64,000 nucleotides of DNA from an uncultured Candidatus Nitrosopumilus sp. (GTDB lineage: Archaea; Thermoproteota; Nitrososphaeria; Nitrososphaerales; Nitrosopumilaceae), in assembly GCA_951812655.1 (NCBI GenBank), contig OX638319.1:124001-188000 (forward strand), read 5' to 3'. The translations under genes were made by a program, and so were the position numbers. Under the pieces are notes generated by a model that worked only from the letters and a program-made list of their open reading frames with translations, had not been told where the DNA came from and did not search any database. Positions within the stretch are counted from its first letter, which is position 1, and the number at the start of each line of letters is the position of its first letter. Positions 1 to 8,907 of the stretch are shown one piece after another.

Positions 1-2178
1 CGTTAGGATGCTAATCAGCTTTTGAAGTTTGGATACAAGCCATATGTCTGGAGATGTGAGCAAATCTTCTTTCTTTACCCATTCAATTGTATTACAACTA
101 TCAAAATTGTCGTACTGACTATTCTGCTGAAAGTACAGGTGTAAGTTGAACAGCGTATTGATTACCTGATATGGCCTTGACATCAGTTCATCAGTGCTAA
201 AACTAAGCGGTTCGATTGGACTTGCTTTCCACATGAAGTAAAATCTGATCAGGTCGACGGGATACTTTTGAAGTAGATCTAGACCCTCCATAACGTTGCC
301 CTTGCTTTTGCTCATTTTGCCCCCTTTCTCATCTAGCACGTGTCCTTGAAACAGGAATGACCTATACGGTGGCGTCGCTGAATTATTCAAAATCACGTTT
401 TCTATCAGTAGCGTATATGCCCATCCCCTGGTCTGATCAATTCCTTCCGTAAAAAATGGGGCTGGGATTTCGTTGTGATATTCTTCATCTGTAAGAGATG
501 AATATGGCGCAGAGCCGCTGTTGTGCCATGTGTCTAAAACGTATTCTTCCCTCTTTGTATTCACGCTGTTGCATTTTTTGCATTTTATCGTAATGTTGTC
601 TATCCATGGCCTGTGCAGTTCAAACTTTGGCCCATCAGGAAGTTTGTCTGAGGATTCTACGATGTCTTTTCTACTAAAGAACCAGTTTTTCTCTCCGCAG
701 TCTTCGCAATTCCAAACTGGCAATGGACAGCCCCAGATCCTTTCTCTCGAAATACACCATGGGTGTCTTTCTTTGATGATTCCGAGAAATCTGTTTTTTG
801 GTTGTTCAAAAAAGTATTCTACACTTTTTGCTGCGTCAATGGCCTTGTCGTCAAGTCTTTCCAGTTTGTAAAACCACCCTCTTCTAGCAAGCCATACCAG
901 TCTATCGTGAGAGCGCCAGCAAAGTGGATACTTGTGTTTTTCCATCCTGTTATGCACGTACGCATTTTTGTCGCGTAGCTCTAAGACAATTCTTTTGTCC
1001 GTATCTCTGACAAATTCCCCTGCGTATGTACCTGCGTCATTTGTAAATTTCACCTCGTCATCTATGGGGCTGAAAATTTCCACGTTTCGTTCCTTTGCAA
1101 CCCTGATGTCCTCTTCTCCGTTTGCAGGTGATATGTGAACCAGTCCGCTTCCCGTTGTTGGATCCACGTAGTCTTCTGCCACCACGATGTGATAGTTTTC
1201 TTTTTCTGACAGCTCCTTTAGTTTGGGAATGTTCCCTAATAGTGGGTGAATGTACTTTATTCCTTCTAGTTCTGTACCTTTGATTGGATGACTCTTCAAT
1301 ATTTTTGCATTTGGCATGTCAAATCTTTCGCTTAGATCCTTGCATCTGGATTCTCCAATAATCCATCTCTCGCCTTTCAATTCTTCACTGTCCGGCTCAA
1401 AACAAACATAGTTCTCTTTGGGATTGACGCCTACCATTGCATCTGTAATGAGCGTAAATGGCATGGTTGTCCATACGACAAGGTATGTTTCTTTTTCGTT
1501 GTCGCTTTCAATTAGACGTGTGATTTGATTTACGTCTTTATCTGTGATTTTTACTTTGTAATACAATGACGGATCTTTGACTTCCTCGTACCCTTGATTC
1601 ACTTCTGCATGACTCAGTGATGTTTGACATCTGGGACAGTAAGCAATTACGGTGAAATCCTCTTCCAAAATTTTATTCTCATGTGCTTTTTTGAGTACCT
1701 GCCATTCTCTTTCAATGAATTCGTCTCTAAAAGTCCAGTATGCTTTTTCATGGTTAAATGACATTCCTAGCAAATCGTCTACTTCTACCCATGTCTTGTT
1801 GAATTTTTCCACCACCTTTTTGCATTCTGAAACAATACGTTCCACTCCGAACTCTTTGATGGCCTCAGTTTTTCCTCCTGATACGCCTAGTTCTTTTTCA
1901 ACCTGAAGCTCTACTGGGAGTCCTTGAGTGTCCCATCCTCCGTTGAATTCGATTTTCTTGCCTTGTAACGTGTTAAACCTGTACCACAAATCCTTGATCA
2001 CTCTGCCTCTGATATGACCCGCATGTGGGATGCCGTTCATCGTTGGAGGTCCTTCGATAAATCTTATTTTTTCAGGCCTGTCTGAGGAAAAAATCTGCTT
2101 TTCTAAATCTATTGAACCAATGTAATCTTTCACCTGGGATTCTATTGCCTTGGCATCAAACTTTGCAGCGAGGTCCAT
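1..2178 (-). CDS. ileS: Isoleucyl-tRNA synthetase, C-terminus cut by window edge
   Basis: Class I aminoacyl-tRNA synthetase charging tRNA-Ile in the cytoplasm. The visible 726 codons read from the N-terminus: PTMNGIPHAGH (HIGH-type ATP signature) near residue 45, editing (CP1) region in the middle, paired CxxC cysteines near residues 530-545, and KMSKSKGN (KMSKS loop) near residue 625. The anticodon-binding C-terminal part lies beyond position 1. Two in-frame ATGs exist, at 2196 and 2178. A TATA box at 2203-2209 lies 28 nt before 2178, which fits a leaderless start there. Divergent from purD. Identity is certain. Confidence 0.97.
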   Translation of the reverse strand, partial: MDLAAKFDAKAIESQVKDYIGSIDLEKQIFSSDRPEKIRFIEGPPTMNGIPHAGHIRGRVIKDLWYRFNTLQGKKIEFNGGWDTQGLPVELQVEKELGVSGGKTEAIKEFGVERIVSECKKVVEKFNKTWVEVDDLLGMSFNHEKAYWTFRDEFIEREWQVLKKAHENKILEEDFTVIAYCPRCQTSLSHAEVNQGYEEVKDPSLYYKVKITDKDVNQITRLIESDNEKETYLVVWTTMPFTLITDAMVGVNPKENYVCFEPDSEELKGERWIIGESRCKDLSERFDMPNAKILKSHPIKGTELEGIKYIHPLLGNIPKLKELSEKENYHIVVAEDYVDPTTGSGLVHISPANGEEDIRVAKERNVEIFSPIDDEVKFTNDAGTYAGEFVRDTDKRIVLELRDKNAYVHNRMEKHKYPLCWRSHDRLVWLARRGWFYKLERLDDKAIDAAKSVEYFFEQPKNRFLGIIKERHPWCISRERIWGCPLPVWNCEDCGEKNWFFSRKDIVESSDKLPDGPKFELHRPWIDNITIKCKKCNSVNTKREEYVLDTWHNSGSAPYSSLTDEEYHNEIPAPFFTEGIDQTRGWAYTLLIENVILNNSATPPYRSFLFQGHVLDEKGGKMSKSKGNVMEGLDLLQKYPVDLIRFYFMWKASPIEPLSFSTDELMSRPYQVINTLFNLHLYFQQNSQYDNFDSCNTIEWVKKEDLLTSPDIWLVSKLQKLISILT

Positions 2179-2202
2179 ATGGATTTTGGTGTGCATGTGG
2201 CA

Positions 2203-2242
2203 TTATAAAGCTAAATTGATCTGTTGAGACTTGGATTATATT
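2203..2242. promoter_or_regulatory. Divergent leaderless promoters of ileS and purD
   Basis: On the minus strand the box TTTATAA (2203-2209) is centred 28 nt before the ileS ATG at 2178. On the plus strand TTATAT (2236-2241) is centred 26-27 nt before the purD TTG at 2265. The spacing equals the usual archaeal TATA-to-start-site distance, so both mRNAs are probably leaderless. Seen by spacing only; no transcript data. Confidence 0.55.
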
Positions 2243-2264
2243 GTTGGGCTGGAAATAATTTTCA

Positions 2265-3527
2265 TTGGTAAATGTTTTGGTGGTTGGTTCTGGAGGAAGG
2301 GAACATGCACTGTCCTGGAAATTATCTCAAAGCAGTAAGGTCGATACCGTTTTCACTGCTCCCGGTAACGGCGGTACGCAAAACAACGTTAGCATCGATG
2401 TAAATGATCTGGATGCCCTATCTGATTTTGCGCAAAAAAACAAATGCTTTACAGTGGTTGGACCTGAAGACCCACTAGCAGCAGGAATTGTGGACAAATT
2501 CACAAAATTGGGTTTGAAAATATTTGGACCTTCTCGGGGAGCTGCTCAGCTTGAATCCAGTAAAATTTGGGCCAAAGATTTTATGAAACGAAATAATATT
2601 CCGACTGCAAGATTTGAGATTTTTGATGATGCTAAAAAAGCCACTGATTATGTCAAGTCTCTTGACTACAACGTAGTTGTAAAGGCAGATGGATTAGCTG
2701 CTGGAAAGGGAGTTATTGTTTGTAACAGCAATGATGATGCGATATCTGCCATAGATATGATTCTTGTGAAAAAAACATTCGGTTCAGCTGGAAATCGGAT
2801 AATAGTTGAAGAGAGAATAGACGGGATTGAGGCTTCGTACATTGCACTTTCTGATGGTGATGTTGCAATTCCTATGGCTTCAAGCCAAGATCATAAAAGA
2901 ATTTTTGATGGTGATAGTGGTCCTAACACTGGTGGGATGGGGGCTTATTCGCCTACCCCTGTTATCGATGATGCATTGGCAAAAACTATCCATGACGAAA
3001 TTATTGAAAAGACAATTCATGCCATGAAAAACGAGGGTATTTCATTTAGGGGATTTCTGTATGCTGGCATCATGATTAGAAATGGACAGCCATATGTTTT
3101 AGAATACAATGTTCGAATGGGAGATCCTGAATGCCAGCCAATCACGATGAGAATGGACTTTGATCTGTATGACTATTTCTCTGCATGCGTTGAGGGCAAC
3201 CTGTCTTCTTTGCCCGCTCCTGCATGGAAACCTCAGTATGCTGTATGTGTGGTACTGGCATCAAAAGGATATCCTGGCTCTTATCAAAAGGATCTTGAAA
3301 TCACAGGACTTGATCAGGTTCCAAACGGTTCGATTGTTTTTCATGCTGGAACAAAAAAACTAAATGAAAAAATAATATCCGACGGAGGACGTGTTTTGGG
3401 AGTCACTGCATTGGGGGACACCTTGGATTCTGCGATAAAAAACGCATATCTTGCATCTGAGAAAGTATCGTGGCCTGAGAAATATTGCAGAAAAGACATT
3501 GGTCAAAAAGGCATGTCCTATCTATGA
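2265..3527 (+). CDS. purD: Phosphoribosylamine-glycine ligase (GARS)
   Basis: Joins 5-phosphoribosylamine and glycine with ATP to give GAR, the second step of purine synthesis. The 420 aa are full family length: nucleotide-fold N-domain with GSGGREHAL at residues 8-16, ATP-grasp domain with KADGLAAGKGV near 142-152, metal-binding EYNVRMGDPECQ near 279-290, and the C-terminal domain. The start is TTG, placed 26-27 nt after a TATA box. The 3' end overlaps the convergent 5-FCL gene by 10 nt. purN, the next pathway step, lies 2 kb downstream on the other strand. Confidence 0.97.
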   Translation: MVNVLVVGSGGREHALSWKLSQSSKVDTVFTAPGNGGTQNNVSIDVNDLDALSDFAQKNKCFTVVGPEDPLAAGIVDKFTKLGLKIFGPSRGAAQLESSKIWAKDFMKRNNIPTARFEIFDDAKKATDYVKSLDYNVVVKADGLAAGKGVIVCNSNDDAISAIDMILVKKTFGSAGNRIIVEERIDGIEASYIALSDGDVAIPMASSQDHKRIFDGDSGPNTGGMGAYSPTPVIDDALAKTIHDEIIEKTIHAMKNEGISFRGFLYAGIMIRNGQPYVLEYNVRMGDPECQPITMRMDFDLYDYFSACVEGNLSSLPAPAWKPQYAVCVVLASKGYPGSYQKDLEITGLDQVPNGSIVFHAGTKKLNEKIISDGGRVLGVTALGDTLDSAIKNAYLASEKVSWPEKYCRKDIGQKGMSYL

Positions 3528-4081
3528 GTCTGCAGCATCCTGTCTTCTGATACTATCCAGTCGATATTTTTGTCATGCTCGTCTCTTGGAATACTTTTTA
3601 CAATCTGTTTTTCCAGAGTCAGAGAAACTGTGGTTGTTTCATTTTCAGAGAGAAATCTGTCATAGAATCCGTGCCCGTATCCTAGTCTTACCCCGTTTGG
3701 AGTTATGGCGACTGTGGGGACGAGAATCACGTCCAATTTGTTGTCTTGCACGCATTCGTCTTTGGGCTCCATGATGTCAAAACTGCCCTTCTCTAGGCTT
3801 GAATAATCCGTTATTTTTCTAAACTCCATCTTGTCCCCTGTGACTTTGGGCAAATACACTTCTTTTGCACCGCTGAGTAATTCCTGAATTATGTCTTGTG
3901 TCCGAATCTCACTTCCAATTGGATAGTATGCGCCGATTTTCTTGGCGTTTTTAAACGCATAAATTTTCTTTAGTCTCTTTTGGATTTTCTTGCTTGCTAT
4001 CTCTAACAAATCAAAGGAAGTATTGTCTCTTTTTTCTAAGAGAAGATTCCTGAGCGCTGTTTTTTTGGGATTATCTTCCAA
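3518..4081 (-). CDS. 5-formyltetrahydrofolate cyclo-ligase
   Basis: Converts 5-formyl-THF to 5,10-methenyl-THF with ATP. 187 aa, normal length. Motifs: YYPIGSEIRT near 53-62 (folate side) and the family signature LGYGHGFYDRFL near 132-143. Its start overlaps the end of folD by 11 nt on the same strand, so the two are co-translated and act on the same one-carbon pool. That pool feeds formyl groups to PurN and similar enzymes. ATG start. Confidence 0.93.
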   Translation of the reverse strand: MEDNPKKTALRNLLLEKRDNTSFDLLEIASKKIQKRLKKIYAFKNAKKIGAYYPIGSEIRTQDIIQELLSGAKEVYLPKVTGDKMEFRKITDYSSLEKGSFDIMEPKDECVQDNKLDVILVPTVAITPNGVRLGYGHGFYDRFLSENETTTVSLTLEKQIVKSIPRDEHDKNIDWIVSEDRMLQTHR

Positions 4082-4934
4082 TTTGACTACTCAGTGATGC
4101 TGCTGTTATCGTGTTTCTTAATAGCATTGCAACCGTCATCGGTCCTACTCCTCCCGGAACCGGTGTTGCGAAAGACGCCTTTTGAATAATTTGATCAAAA
4201 TCTGAATCCCCTACAATCTTTTCGTGAAATCGTGATATCGCGACATCAATTACTATGGCCCCTTCTTTGATCATTGCAGGGGTTAGGATGAACTTACTTC
4301 TGTCCCCCACTGCTGAAATAATGATGTCTGCCGATTGACAATACTTTGATAGATCCTTAGTTTTTGAATGGCATGTGATAACTGTCGCATTCTTTTCAAG
4401 CAACAAATGGTACAGTGGTTTTCCAACTAGGTTGCTTCTGTTGATTAGCACTACATTTTTCCCGACTAAATCAATTCCATGATAGTCAAACATTTCCATA
4501 ATTCCTGACGGGGTGCATGCAACCAGTGCCGCTTTTTTCATCGCGAGTAATCCTGCATTGTGTGGAGTTAATCCGTCCACATCTTTTATCGGTGATATTC
4601 TTGACGTAGTTGCAAACTCGTCCAGTTGCCCGGGTAGCGGAAGTTGCACCAAAATTCCGTGAACCGATTTGTCCGCGTTTAGATTGTCTATCACCTTGCT
4701 CAATTCTGACTGTGTGATGTTTCCGTCCATTTTGTGATCCTTTGTGGCGATTCCGACTTCCAAACATGCCTTGTGTTTATTTCTCACATACGTTGCAGAA
4801 GCTGGATTGTCTCCGATCAGAACTGTGGCTAAACAGGGGTCTATTCCCTGTGCTCTGAGTTCTTCAGCTGCTTGCTTAACTCTGTCTTTGACTGATTGGG
4901 CAATGACCTTTCCATCTATTTTGACGCCTGTCAT
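4071..4934 (-). CDS. folD: Methylene-THF dehydrogenase / methenyl-THF cyclohydrolase
   Basis: Bifunctional enzyme interconverting 5,10-methylene-, methenyl- and 10-formyl-THF with NAD(P). 287 aa. Catalytic segment YVRNKHK (Tyr49, Lys53), VQLPLPGQLD near 96-105, nucleotide-binding INRSNLVGKP near 165, and PVPGGVGPMT near 258. First gene of a two-gene folate operon with the overlapping cyclo-ligase. Presence of FolD shows tetrahydrofolate use in this archaeon. Confidence 0.96.
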   Translation of the reverse strand: MTGVKIDGKVIAQSVKDRVKQAAEELRAQGIDPCLATVLIGDNPASATYVRNKHKACLEVGIATKDHKMDGNITQSELSKVIDNLNADKSVHGILVQLPLPGQLDEFATTSRISPIKDVDGLTPHNAGLLAMKKAALVACTPSGIMEMFDYHGIDLVGKNVVLINRSNLVGKPLYHLLLEKNATVITCHSKTKDLSKYCQSADIIISAVGDRSKFILTPAMIKEGAIVIDVAISRFHEKIVGDSDFDQIIQKASFATPVPGGVGPMTVAMLLRNTITAASLSSQIGR

Positions 4935-5047
4935 GGTATGTTCTTTGGCTGTAGATATTTAATTCTTGGAATTCTTGGAAATTTCTCAGTCATCCCGTAT
5001 TTGCTATCTGGGAAAAGAAATTAAATGGCTGCATTTGATGTAATTTC

Positions 5048-5332
5048 ATGTTTGTAATGATAGCAGACGTCCAACTCAAAGAGGGCGCTGAAGAAGATTT
5101 CAAAAGCTGGTTTGCTGAATCAAACAAGGCACTGTGCAATTTTCCTGGGTTCATATCTAGGAAATTTTTGAAATCTTCAGATGGAAGCTATAGGATTCTT
5201 GTAGAGCATGAGAGTAAGGAAACTTTCATCAAAATGCATCAAAGTCCTGAACATGAAAAAATTCATCCTACCGGACATTCTTTCATGAGTGCAGATCCTC
5301 AAAGAAAAACATACACCGTAGCTGCTGAGTAG
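5048..5332 (+). CDS. ABM-superfamily small monooxygenase-like protein
   Basis: 94 aa, one antibiotic-biosynthesis-monooxygenase (dimeric alpha-beta barrel) domain: an N-terminal strand with DVQLKEG, a central FPGFISRKFL strand and a C-terminal HPTGHSFM segment. The family includes quinol monooxygenases and haem-degrading enzymes; the substrate here is unknown. It is followed after 2 nt by a cupin gene on the same strand, so the pair is probably one transcript. ATG start. Confidence 0.75.
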   Translation: MFVMIADVQLKEGAEEDFKSWFAESNKALCNFPGFISRKFLKSSDGSYRILVEHESKETFIKMHQSPEHEKIHPTGHSFMSADPQRKTYTVAAE

Positions 5333-5334
5333 AA

Positions 5335-5703
5335 TTGAAACTAGAGTATGATCTAAAAACATACCTTGAAAAAATTGAGAAAAGCAGTTCCTATTTTTCT
5401 ACTTTTATCGACAAGGACCGTCTAGCTGCAGGTGTCATGCTGCTTAGACCTGGTGAGAAAGACATCCAGACTCCTCATGAAAACGACGAGGTATATTTCG
5501 TCCTTTCAGGAAACGGATTCTTGAAAATTAAGAATAAGGATTATTCCGTATCAAAAAACAAGTTGTTTTTTGTGGGAAAAAACGTAAAGCATTTTTTTCA
5601 TGGCAATTCAGAGGAACTCAAAGTCCTGTATTTTTTTGGCGGTCCTGACTCAGATGATTTTCGTTTTTCTTCCGTAGACCCTTATCCTTCTTTCTGCGAA
5701 TAG
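5335..5703 (+). CDS. Small cupin-domain protein
   Basis: 122 aa, single cupin barrel. Motif 1 is PHENDEVYFVLSGNG near 45-60, giving His and Glu metal ligands; motif 2 has KHFFHG near 86. Function unknown; such cupins bind metal and act as dioxygenases, isomerases or sensors. The TTG start lies two bases after the stop of the ABM gene, suggesting translational coupling. Its last 54 nt overlap the 3' end of purN on the other strand, an unusually long convergent overlap. Confidence 0.75.
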   Translation: MKLEYDLKTYLEKIEKSSSYFSTFIDKDRLAAGVMLLRPGEKDIQTPHENDEVYFVLSGNGFLKIKNKDYSVSKNKLFFVGKNVKHFFHGNSEELKVLYFFGGPDSDDFRFSSVDPYPSFCE

Positions 5704-6267
5704 TCTGACTGCTTCTGGATAAATATTGTGTTCCTCTCTGAGGATTTTTTTCGAAAGTGAATCTTCCGTGTCTTTTTCATGCACTTTAACCACTGCCTGA
5801 ATGATTATGGAACCCGTGTCCATCCCTGCATCCACGAAATGAACTGAGCATCCTGAGAACTTTGCACCGTACTCTAATGCTTGCTTTTGTGAATTTAGTC
5901 CTGGAAATGCGGGCAGTAGTGCTGGATGAATGTTCATGATTTTGTTTTTGTATTTCTTTGTAAATTCTGGACTGATGATTCTCATAAATCCTGCCAGACA
6001 CACCAGACCGTTTTTTGGCGTGACCTTGTATTTTCTTAGAACTGAAATAATCTTTTCGTCATATTCTGCTCTGCTTCCTTTGAATCCCTTGCTTTCTACC
6101 ACCTCTGTACTCACTCCCAACTTCTTTGCTATTTTCAGTCCCTTTGCGTCTGCTTTGTTTGAAATGACAACTGCTGGATTTATTGGAATTCCATTTTTTT
6201 TGATTGCTTTTAGAATTGACTCCATGTTGCTTCCACGACCCGAGATTAAAATTCCTAGATTTAGCAA
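5650..6267 (-). CDS. purN: Phosphoribosylglycinamide formyltransferase
   Basis: Transfers the formyl group of 10-formyl-THF to GAR in purine synthesis. 205 aa, normal length. Phosphate-binding loop ISGRGSNMES at 8-17, catalytic Asn and His in IMNIHPALLPAFPG near 109-122, and HFVDAGMDTG near 137-146 (catalytic Asp). TTG start at the first residue of the conserved N-terminal strand. It works with purD (2.3 kb away) and the folate genes between them. Confidence 0.95.
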   Translation of the reverse strand: MLNLGILISGRGSNMESILKAIKKNGIPINPAVVISNKADAKGLKIAKKLGVSTEVVESKGFKGSRAEYDEKIISVLRKYKVTPKNGLVCLAGFMRIISPEFTKKYKNKIMNIHPALLPAFPGLNSQKQALEYGAKFSGCSVHFVDAGMDTGSIIIQAVVKVHEKDTEDSLSKKILREEHNIYPEAVRLFAERRIRVYGRKTKII

Positions 6268-6322
6268 CTAGTCAATACTAGATCAATACTGCAATTTATA
6301 TCAAATTCAATATTTTTTTCAT

Positions 6323-7306
6323 TTGTTGCCCAGAAAAGTCAAGATGACCAAAAATGGCATCTTATGTGAAGTTGACGGAAAACGTGTCTTACTGGATCCA
6401 AAAAACGGTGACGTAGATGGGATTAATTTTGTTTCTCATGCACATTCTGATCACCTACCATCAAAAAATGGCGGTATGATTCTATCGTCAATTGAAACTA
6501 ATGAGATCGCAAATTTACGCGGATTCAAAATGGAGAATCATGTAGAATCTATTGAGAACTTTTCTCTTGTGGATAGTGGCCATATACTTGGTGCCCGGGG
6601 ATTACTGTTTGATGATATATTCTATACCGGTGACATTTGTACCCGGGATCGTGGATTCCTCAGGGGTGCAAAAATCCCCAAATGTAAAACGCTGATCACC
6701 GAATGCACATTTGGTCTGCCTGAATTTGTCTTTCCTTCGCTTGATGACATTCTCAAACAAGTCAACGAGCTGATCTCTGGACTCTATGCGAAAGGCATTC
6801 CTGTGATCTTAATGGGCTATCAGCTTGGAAAGGCACAAACAATCACGCAGTTCTTTGGCCATTGGGCCCCTCTTTACTTCCACGATTCCATCAAAGACAT
6901 GAACTTACTTCATAAGAGATTTGGAGTTTCGTTGGAAGACGGAATTGGTCATACTGAGGCTGAAAAAAACGGCTTGCTTGGAAAAAAGCCTTGGATTATG
7001 GTTGCACCCATGCTATCTAGCAAAAATGAATTTGTTAAGGACATGAAGTCCAAATATGGCGCCGTGACCATTGGATTCAGTGGTTGGGCCCAGTCCGTGA
7101 ATTTCTCATTCGGACGACGAACGGATTATTCTATTCCGATGAGTGATCACTGTGATTACAACGAGCTAATAGACATGGTAGTCCAATCTGGCGCTGAGCA
7201 AGTATACACGATACATGGGTTTGTGGATGAATTTGCCAAAGATCTGACAACGAGGGGAATCAGTGCACAGCCTTTGCTTGAGAATTCTTTGGATGACTTT
7301 ACTTAG
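6323..7306 (+). CDS. Metallo-beta-lactamase-fold exonuclease-like protein
   Basis: 327 aa of the beta-CASP/exonuclease-like MBL group. Metal site HAHSDH near 40-45, DSGHILGA near 84-91, YTGD near 98, and a late HCD (MSDHCDY) with IHGF near 300. Related archaeal proteins are putative mRNA 3'-end or DNA-ligase-associated nucleases. No ligase gene is adjacent, so the target is uncertain. TTG start; a further TTG or ATG close by is possible. It overlaps the small zinc protein downstream (opposite strand) by 8 nt. Confidence 0.8.
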   Translation: MLPRKVKMTKNGILCEVDGKRVLLDPKNGDVDGINFVSHAHSDHLPSKNGGMILSSIETNEIANLRGFKMENHVESIENFSLVDSGHILGARGLLFDDIFYTGDICTRDRGFLRGAKIPKCKTLITECTFGLPEFVFPSLDDILKQVNELISGLYAKGIPVILMGYQLGKAQTITQFFGHWAPLYFHDSIKDMNLLHKRFGVSLEDGIGHTEAEKNGLLGKKPWIMVAPMLSSKNEFVKDMKSKYGAVTIGFSGWAQSVNFSFGRRTDYSIPMSDHCDYNELIDMVVQSGAEQVYTIHGFVDEFAKDLTTRGISAQPLLENSLDDFT

Positions 7307-7535
7307 TGAATTCTTTGCATTCGCAATTTTCGACCAGACAAGTTTCTACGTTCCTTATGTGATCATGTGAAAAATGTCTGCATTTTTCGTTTTTACACTT
7401 CCTTCTTTGTGCCTCCTTTTGTAACACTGACTGTGCAATCTGATTCGCTTTTTCCTTTGAGAATCCTTTTTTGTCAATATAGAAATGAACTACTCTGTTA
7501 TACAGTAACTCTGGGTCAAATTGTTTTTCTAACAT
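7299..7535 (-). CDS. Small Cys/His-rich hypothetical protein
   Basis: 78 aa. The N-terminal 45 residues look helical (NQIAQSVLQKEAQ); the C-terminal part has CKNEKCRHFSHDH and CLVENCEC, likely one zinc site. Family not recognised by name. Convergent with the MBL gene, with 8 nt of overlap. Confidence 0.6.
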   Translation of the reverse strand: MLEKQFDPELLYNRVVHFYIDKKGFSKEKANQIAQSVLQKEAQRRKCKNEKCRHFSHDHIRNVETCLVENCECKEFTK

Positions 7536-7745
7536 TTTGGCATCTGATCATATGTGTCGATCTGATATAAAAAATTCTGGAAATTTTGTGAGGGACATGC
7601 AATGAAATTGGTGGTTTTTGATGATCCTTGGAACGCGTGAAATACAAAAAATGACTGTGGATTCTAGATCGACAAAACTTTTCACCGTGATCGAGAATTA
7701 TTTAGCTTGTCATAGTTCAAATTTTCAATATACGTGCTCTAATTC

Positions 7746-7838
7746 TTGACTGATTGCAAAGAAGGATACGTTCATCATTTTTCGTGGTTTGAGATACAGC
7801 AAAAAAAGATGTGTATACACTGTTTGGCTGAAGAGTAG
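7746..7838 (+). CDS. Putative 30-aa zinc-binding miniprotein
   Basis: TTG-started ORF of 30 codons with one Cys, a His pair (YVHHFSWFE) and a CIHC pair near the end. The Cys/His layout resembles other tiny thaumarchaeal zinc proteins. No well-placed TATA box; the start is uncertain. Below the size where ORF statistics help. Confidence 0.35.
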   Translation: MTDCKEGYVHHFSWFEIQQKKMCIHCLAEE

Positions 7839-7932
7839 GCTGTTTAGATTTTTGCCAAACATGACCTGGGATGTTTTTTGCCCTGTTAATTTTTAGAAAG
7901 GTCCTGGTAAGAGCACTGGGTGTTCTCTTACC

Positions 7933-8031
7933 CTAATTGCAATCCTTGCAGTCCGGATCAACGCATATGGGGTTGTGCTTTCCATCTCTTGTAGGATGTG
8001 CAGTGTCTCGTCTTCTCTGTGTTCTTGTCAT
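7933..8031 (-). CDS. 32-aa Cys-rich miniprotein
   Basis: ATG at 8031, stop at 7933. Basic N-terminus (MTRTQRRRD) followed by ICVDPDCKDCN with three closely spaced cysteines, likely a metal site. An A/T-rich TATA-like tract lies about 27 nt before the ATG. Function unknown. Confidence 0.45.
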   Translation of the reverse strand: MTRTQRRRDTAHPTRDGKHNPICVDPDCKDCN

Positions 8032-8130
8032 GTTTTCTTTACGTCACGATAGTTAAAAAAAATATCTCCTGTTCTCTCTGCAGTTTGCTGTATGTTGATT
8101 ACTGGAGTTTTTCTAAAATCCTGATTGGCA

Positions 8131-8351
8131 ATGCTGTCTTTTTTCCGTCCTGCACGTGGCCGCATGGATGATAGACGTGCAGAAAATTTTATTACTTATG
8201 CTGTTGTATTATACTCCAAGCAAGCGATGGGAGTCTTGTGAGGAATGGCATCATGCTCGACATCAACATTACCCTGAACGGTTCCCACAAAATCTTCAGG
8301 GGTATTTCTGTATTTCATACTCTCTCTCTTTCTTTTCTAACGTTGGTTTGA
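8131..8351 (+). pseudogene. Candidate frameshifted gene remnant
   Basis: From ATG 8131 the frame reads MLSFFRPARGRMDDRRAEN and on to YAVVLYSKQ, then falls into a stop at 8239. If one base were restored near 8225 the reading continues as DGSLVRNGIMLDINITLNG and GSHKIFRGISVF to a stop at 8349. Both halves have protein-like composition and the junction is smooth, suggesting one gene broken by a 1-nt deletion. Inference from reading only. Confidence 0.35.
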
Positions 8352-8442
8352 CATGTATGTGACAAAATGGATTTCAATTCTCTGAAGCATTGCTATTATT
8401 TTGTAATCTGAATTTTGACTTATTGTGGAGATGTTTTATTTA

Positions 8443-8541
8443 TTAGACAGCATTTGCTGATTTTTTATTTTCAGTAGCATTCATGTCAAAATTCATTAGG
8501 TGATCATAAATCTCAAAACCTCTTTGCGTACACCCTTTCAT
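8443..8541 (-). CDS. Possible 32-aa ORF, or 3' remnant of a longer gene
   Basis: ATG at 8541, stop at 8443. Upstream of the ATG the same frame stays open for 18 codons and reads protein-like (PTRAYPYQGEQQFKT) but has no start codon. So this is either a short protein beginning MKGCTQRGFEIYDHL or the tail of a gene that lost its start. Not assigned to a family. Confidence 0.3.
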   Translation of the reverse strand: MKGCTQRGFEIYDHLMNFDMNATENKKSANAV

Positions 8542-8629
8542 GGTTTTGAATTGTTGTTCACCTTGATAAGGATATGCCCTTGTCGGTTTTACTTGTTAGT
8601 GGAATGAGGATCTCCTGTCTTGTAAGATT

Positions 8630-8755
8630 TTATTTGTTGAATTCGTAGCAGTCTCTGCCTATCATATGACATTGGCTACAGTAAACTGTTCCATCTTGTG
8701 ATTTGTAGTGAAATTTTAATTCATGCGTGCATCCGCTGCAAGTCTGTTCACTCAT
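8630..8755 (-). CDS. 41-aa zinc-ribbon miniprotein
   Basis: ATG at 8755 (a second in-frame ATG at 8776 would add 7 residues). Two Cys pairs, CSGC near the N-terminus and YCSQC about 20 residues later, form a classic zinc ribbon, followed by a further Cys. Such single-ribbon proteins are common in archaea and may bind nucleic acid or partners; no specific role is known. Confidence 0.55.
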   Translation of the reverse strand: MSEQTCSGCTHELKFHYKSQDGTVYCSQCHMIGRDCYEFNK

Positions 8756-8907
8756 AAACTGGGTCTGTTTTTTCATTACAAAAATCATTCTAAACTACCT
8801 GTAATCTGCACTAAATCTCCGCATCACCGTGAGTGTCTGTACTGTTTTCCAATTGATTCTGCATCTTGCATTGTGTGGCGGATTTGTTTTGATTGAAAAA
8901 ATTCAAT

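Noticed and set aside
1-2178. Plus-strand ORFs across the first 2.2 kb
   Set aside because: They are antisense shadows of ileS, whose ORF is open to the window edge.
8156-8362. 68-aa plus-strand ORF with His-rich middle
   Set aside because: Another frame of the same stretch reads more protein-like; composition is odd and no motif was found.
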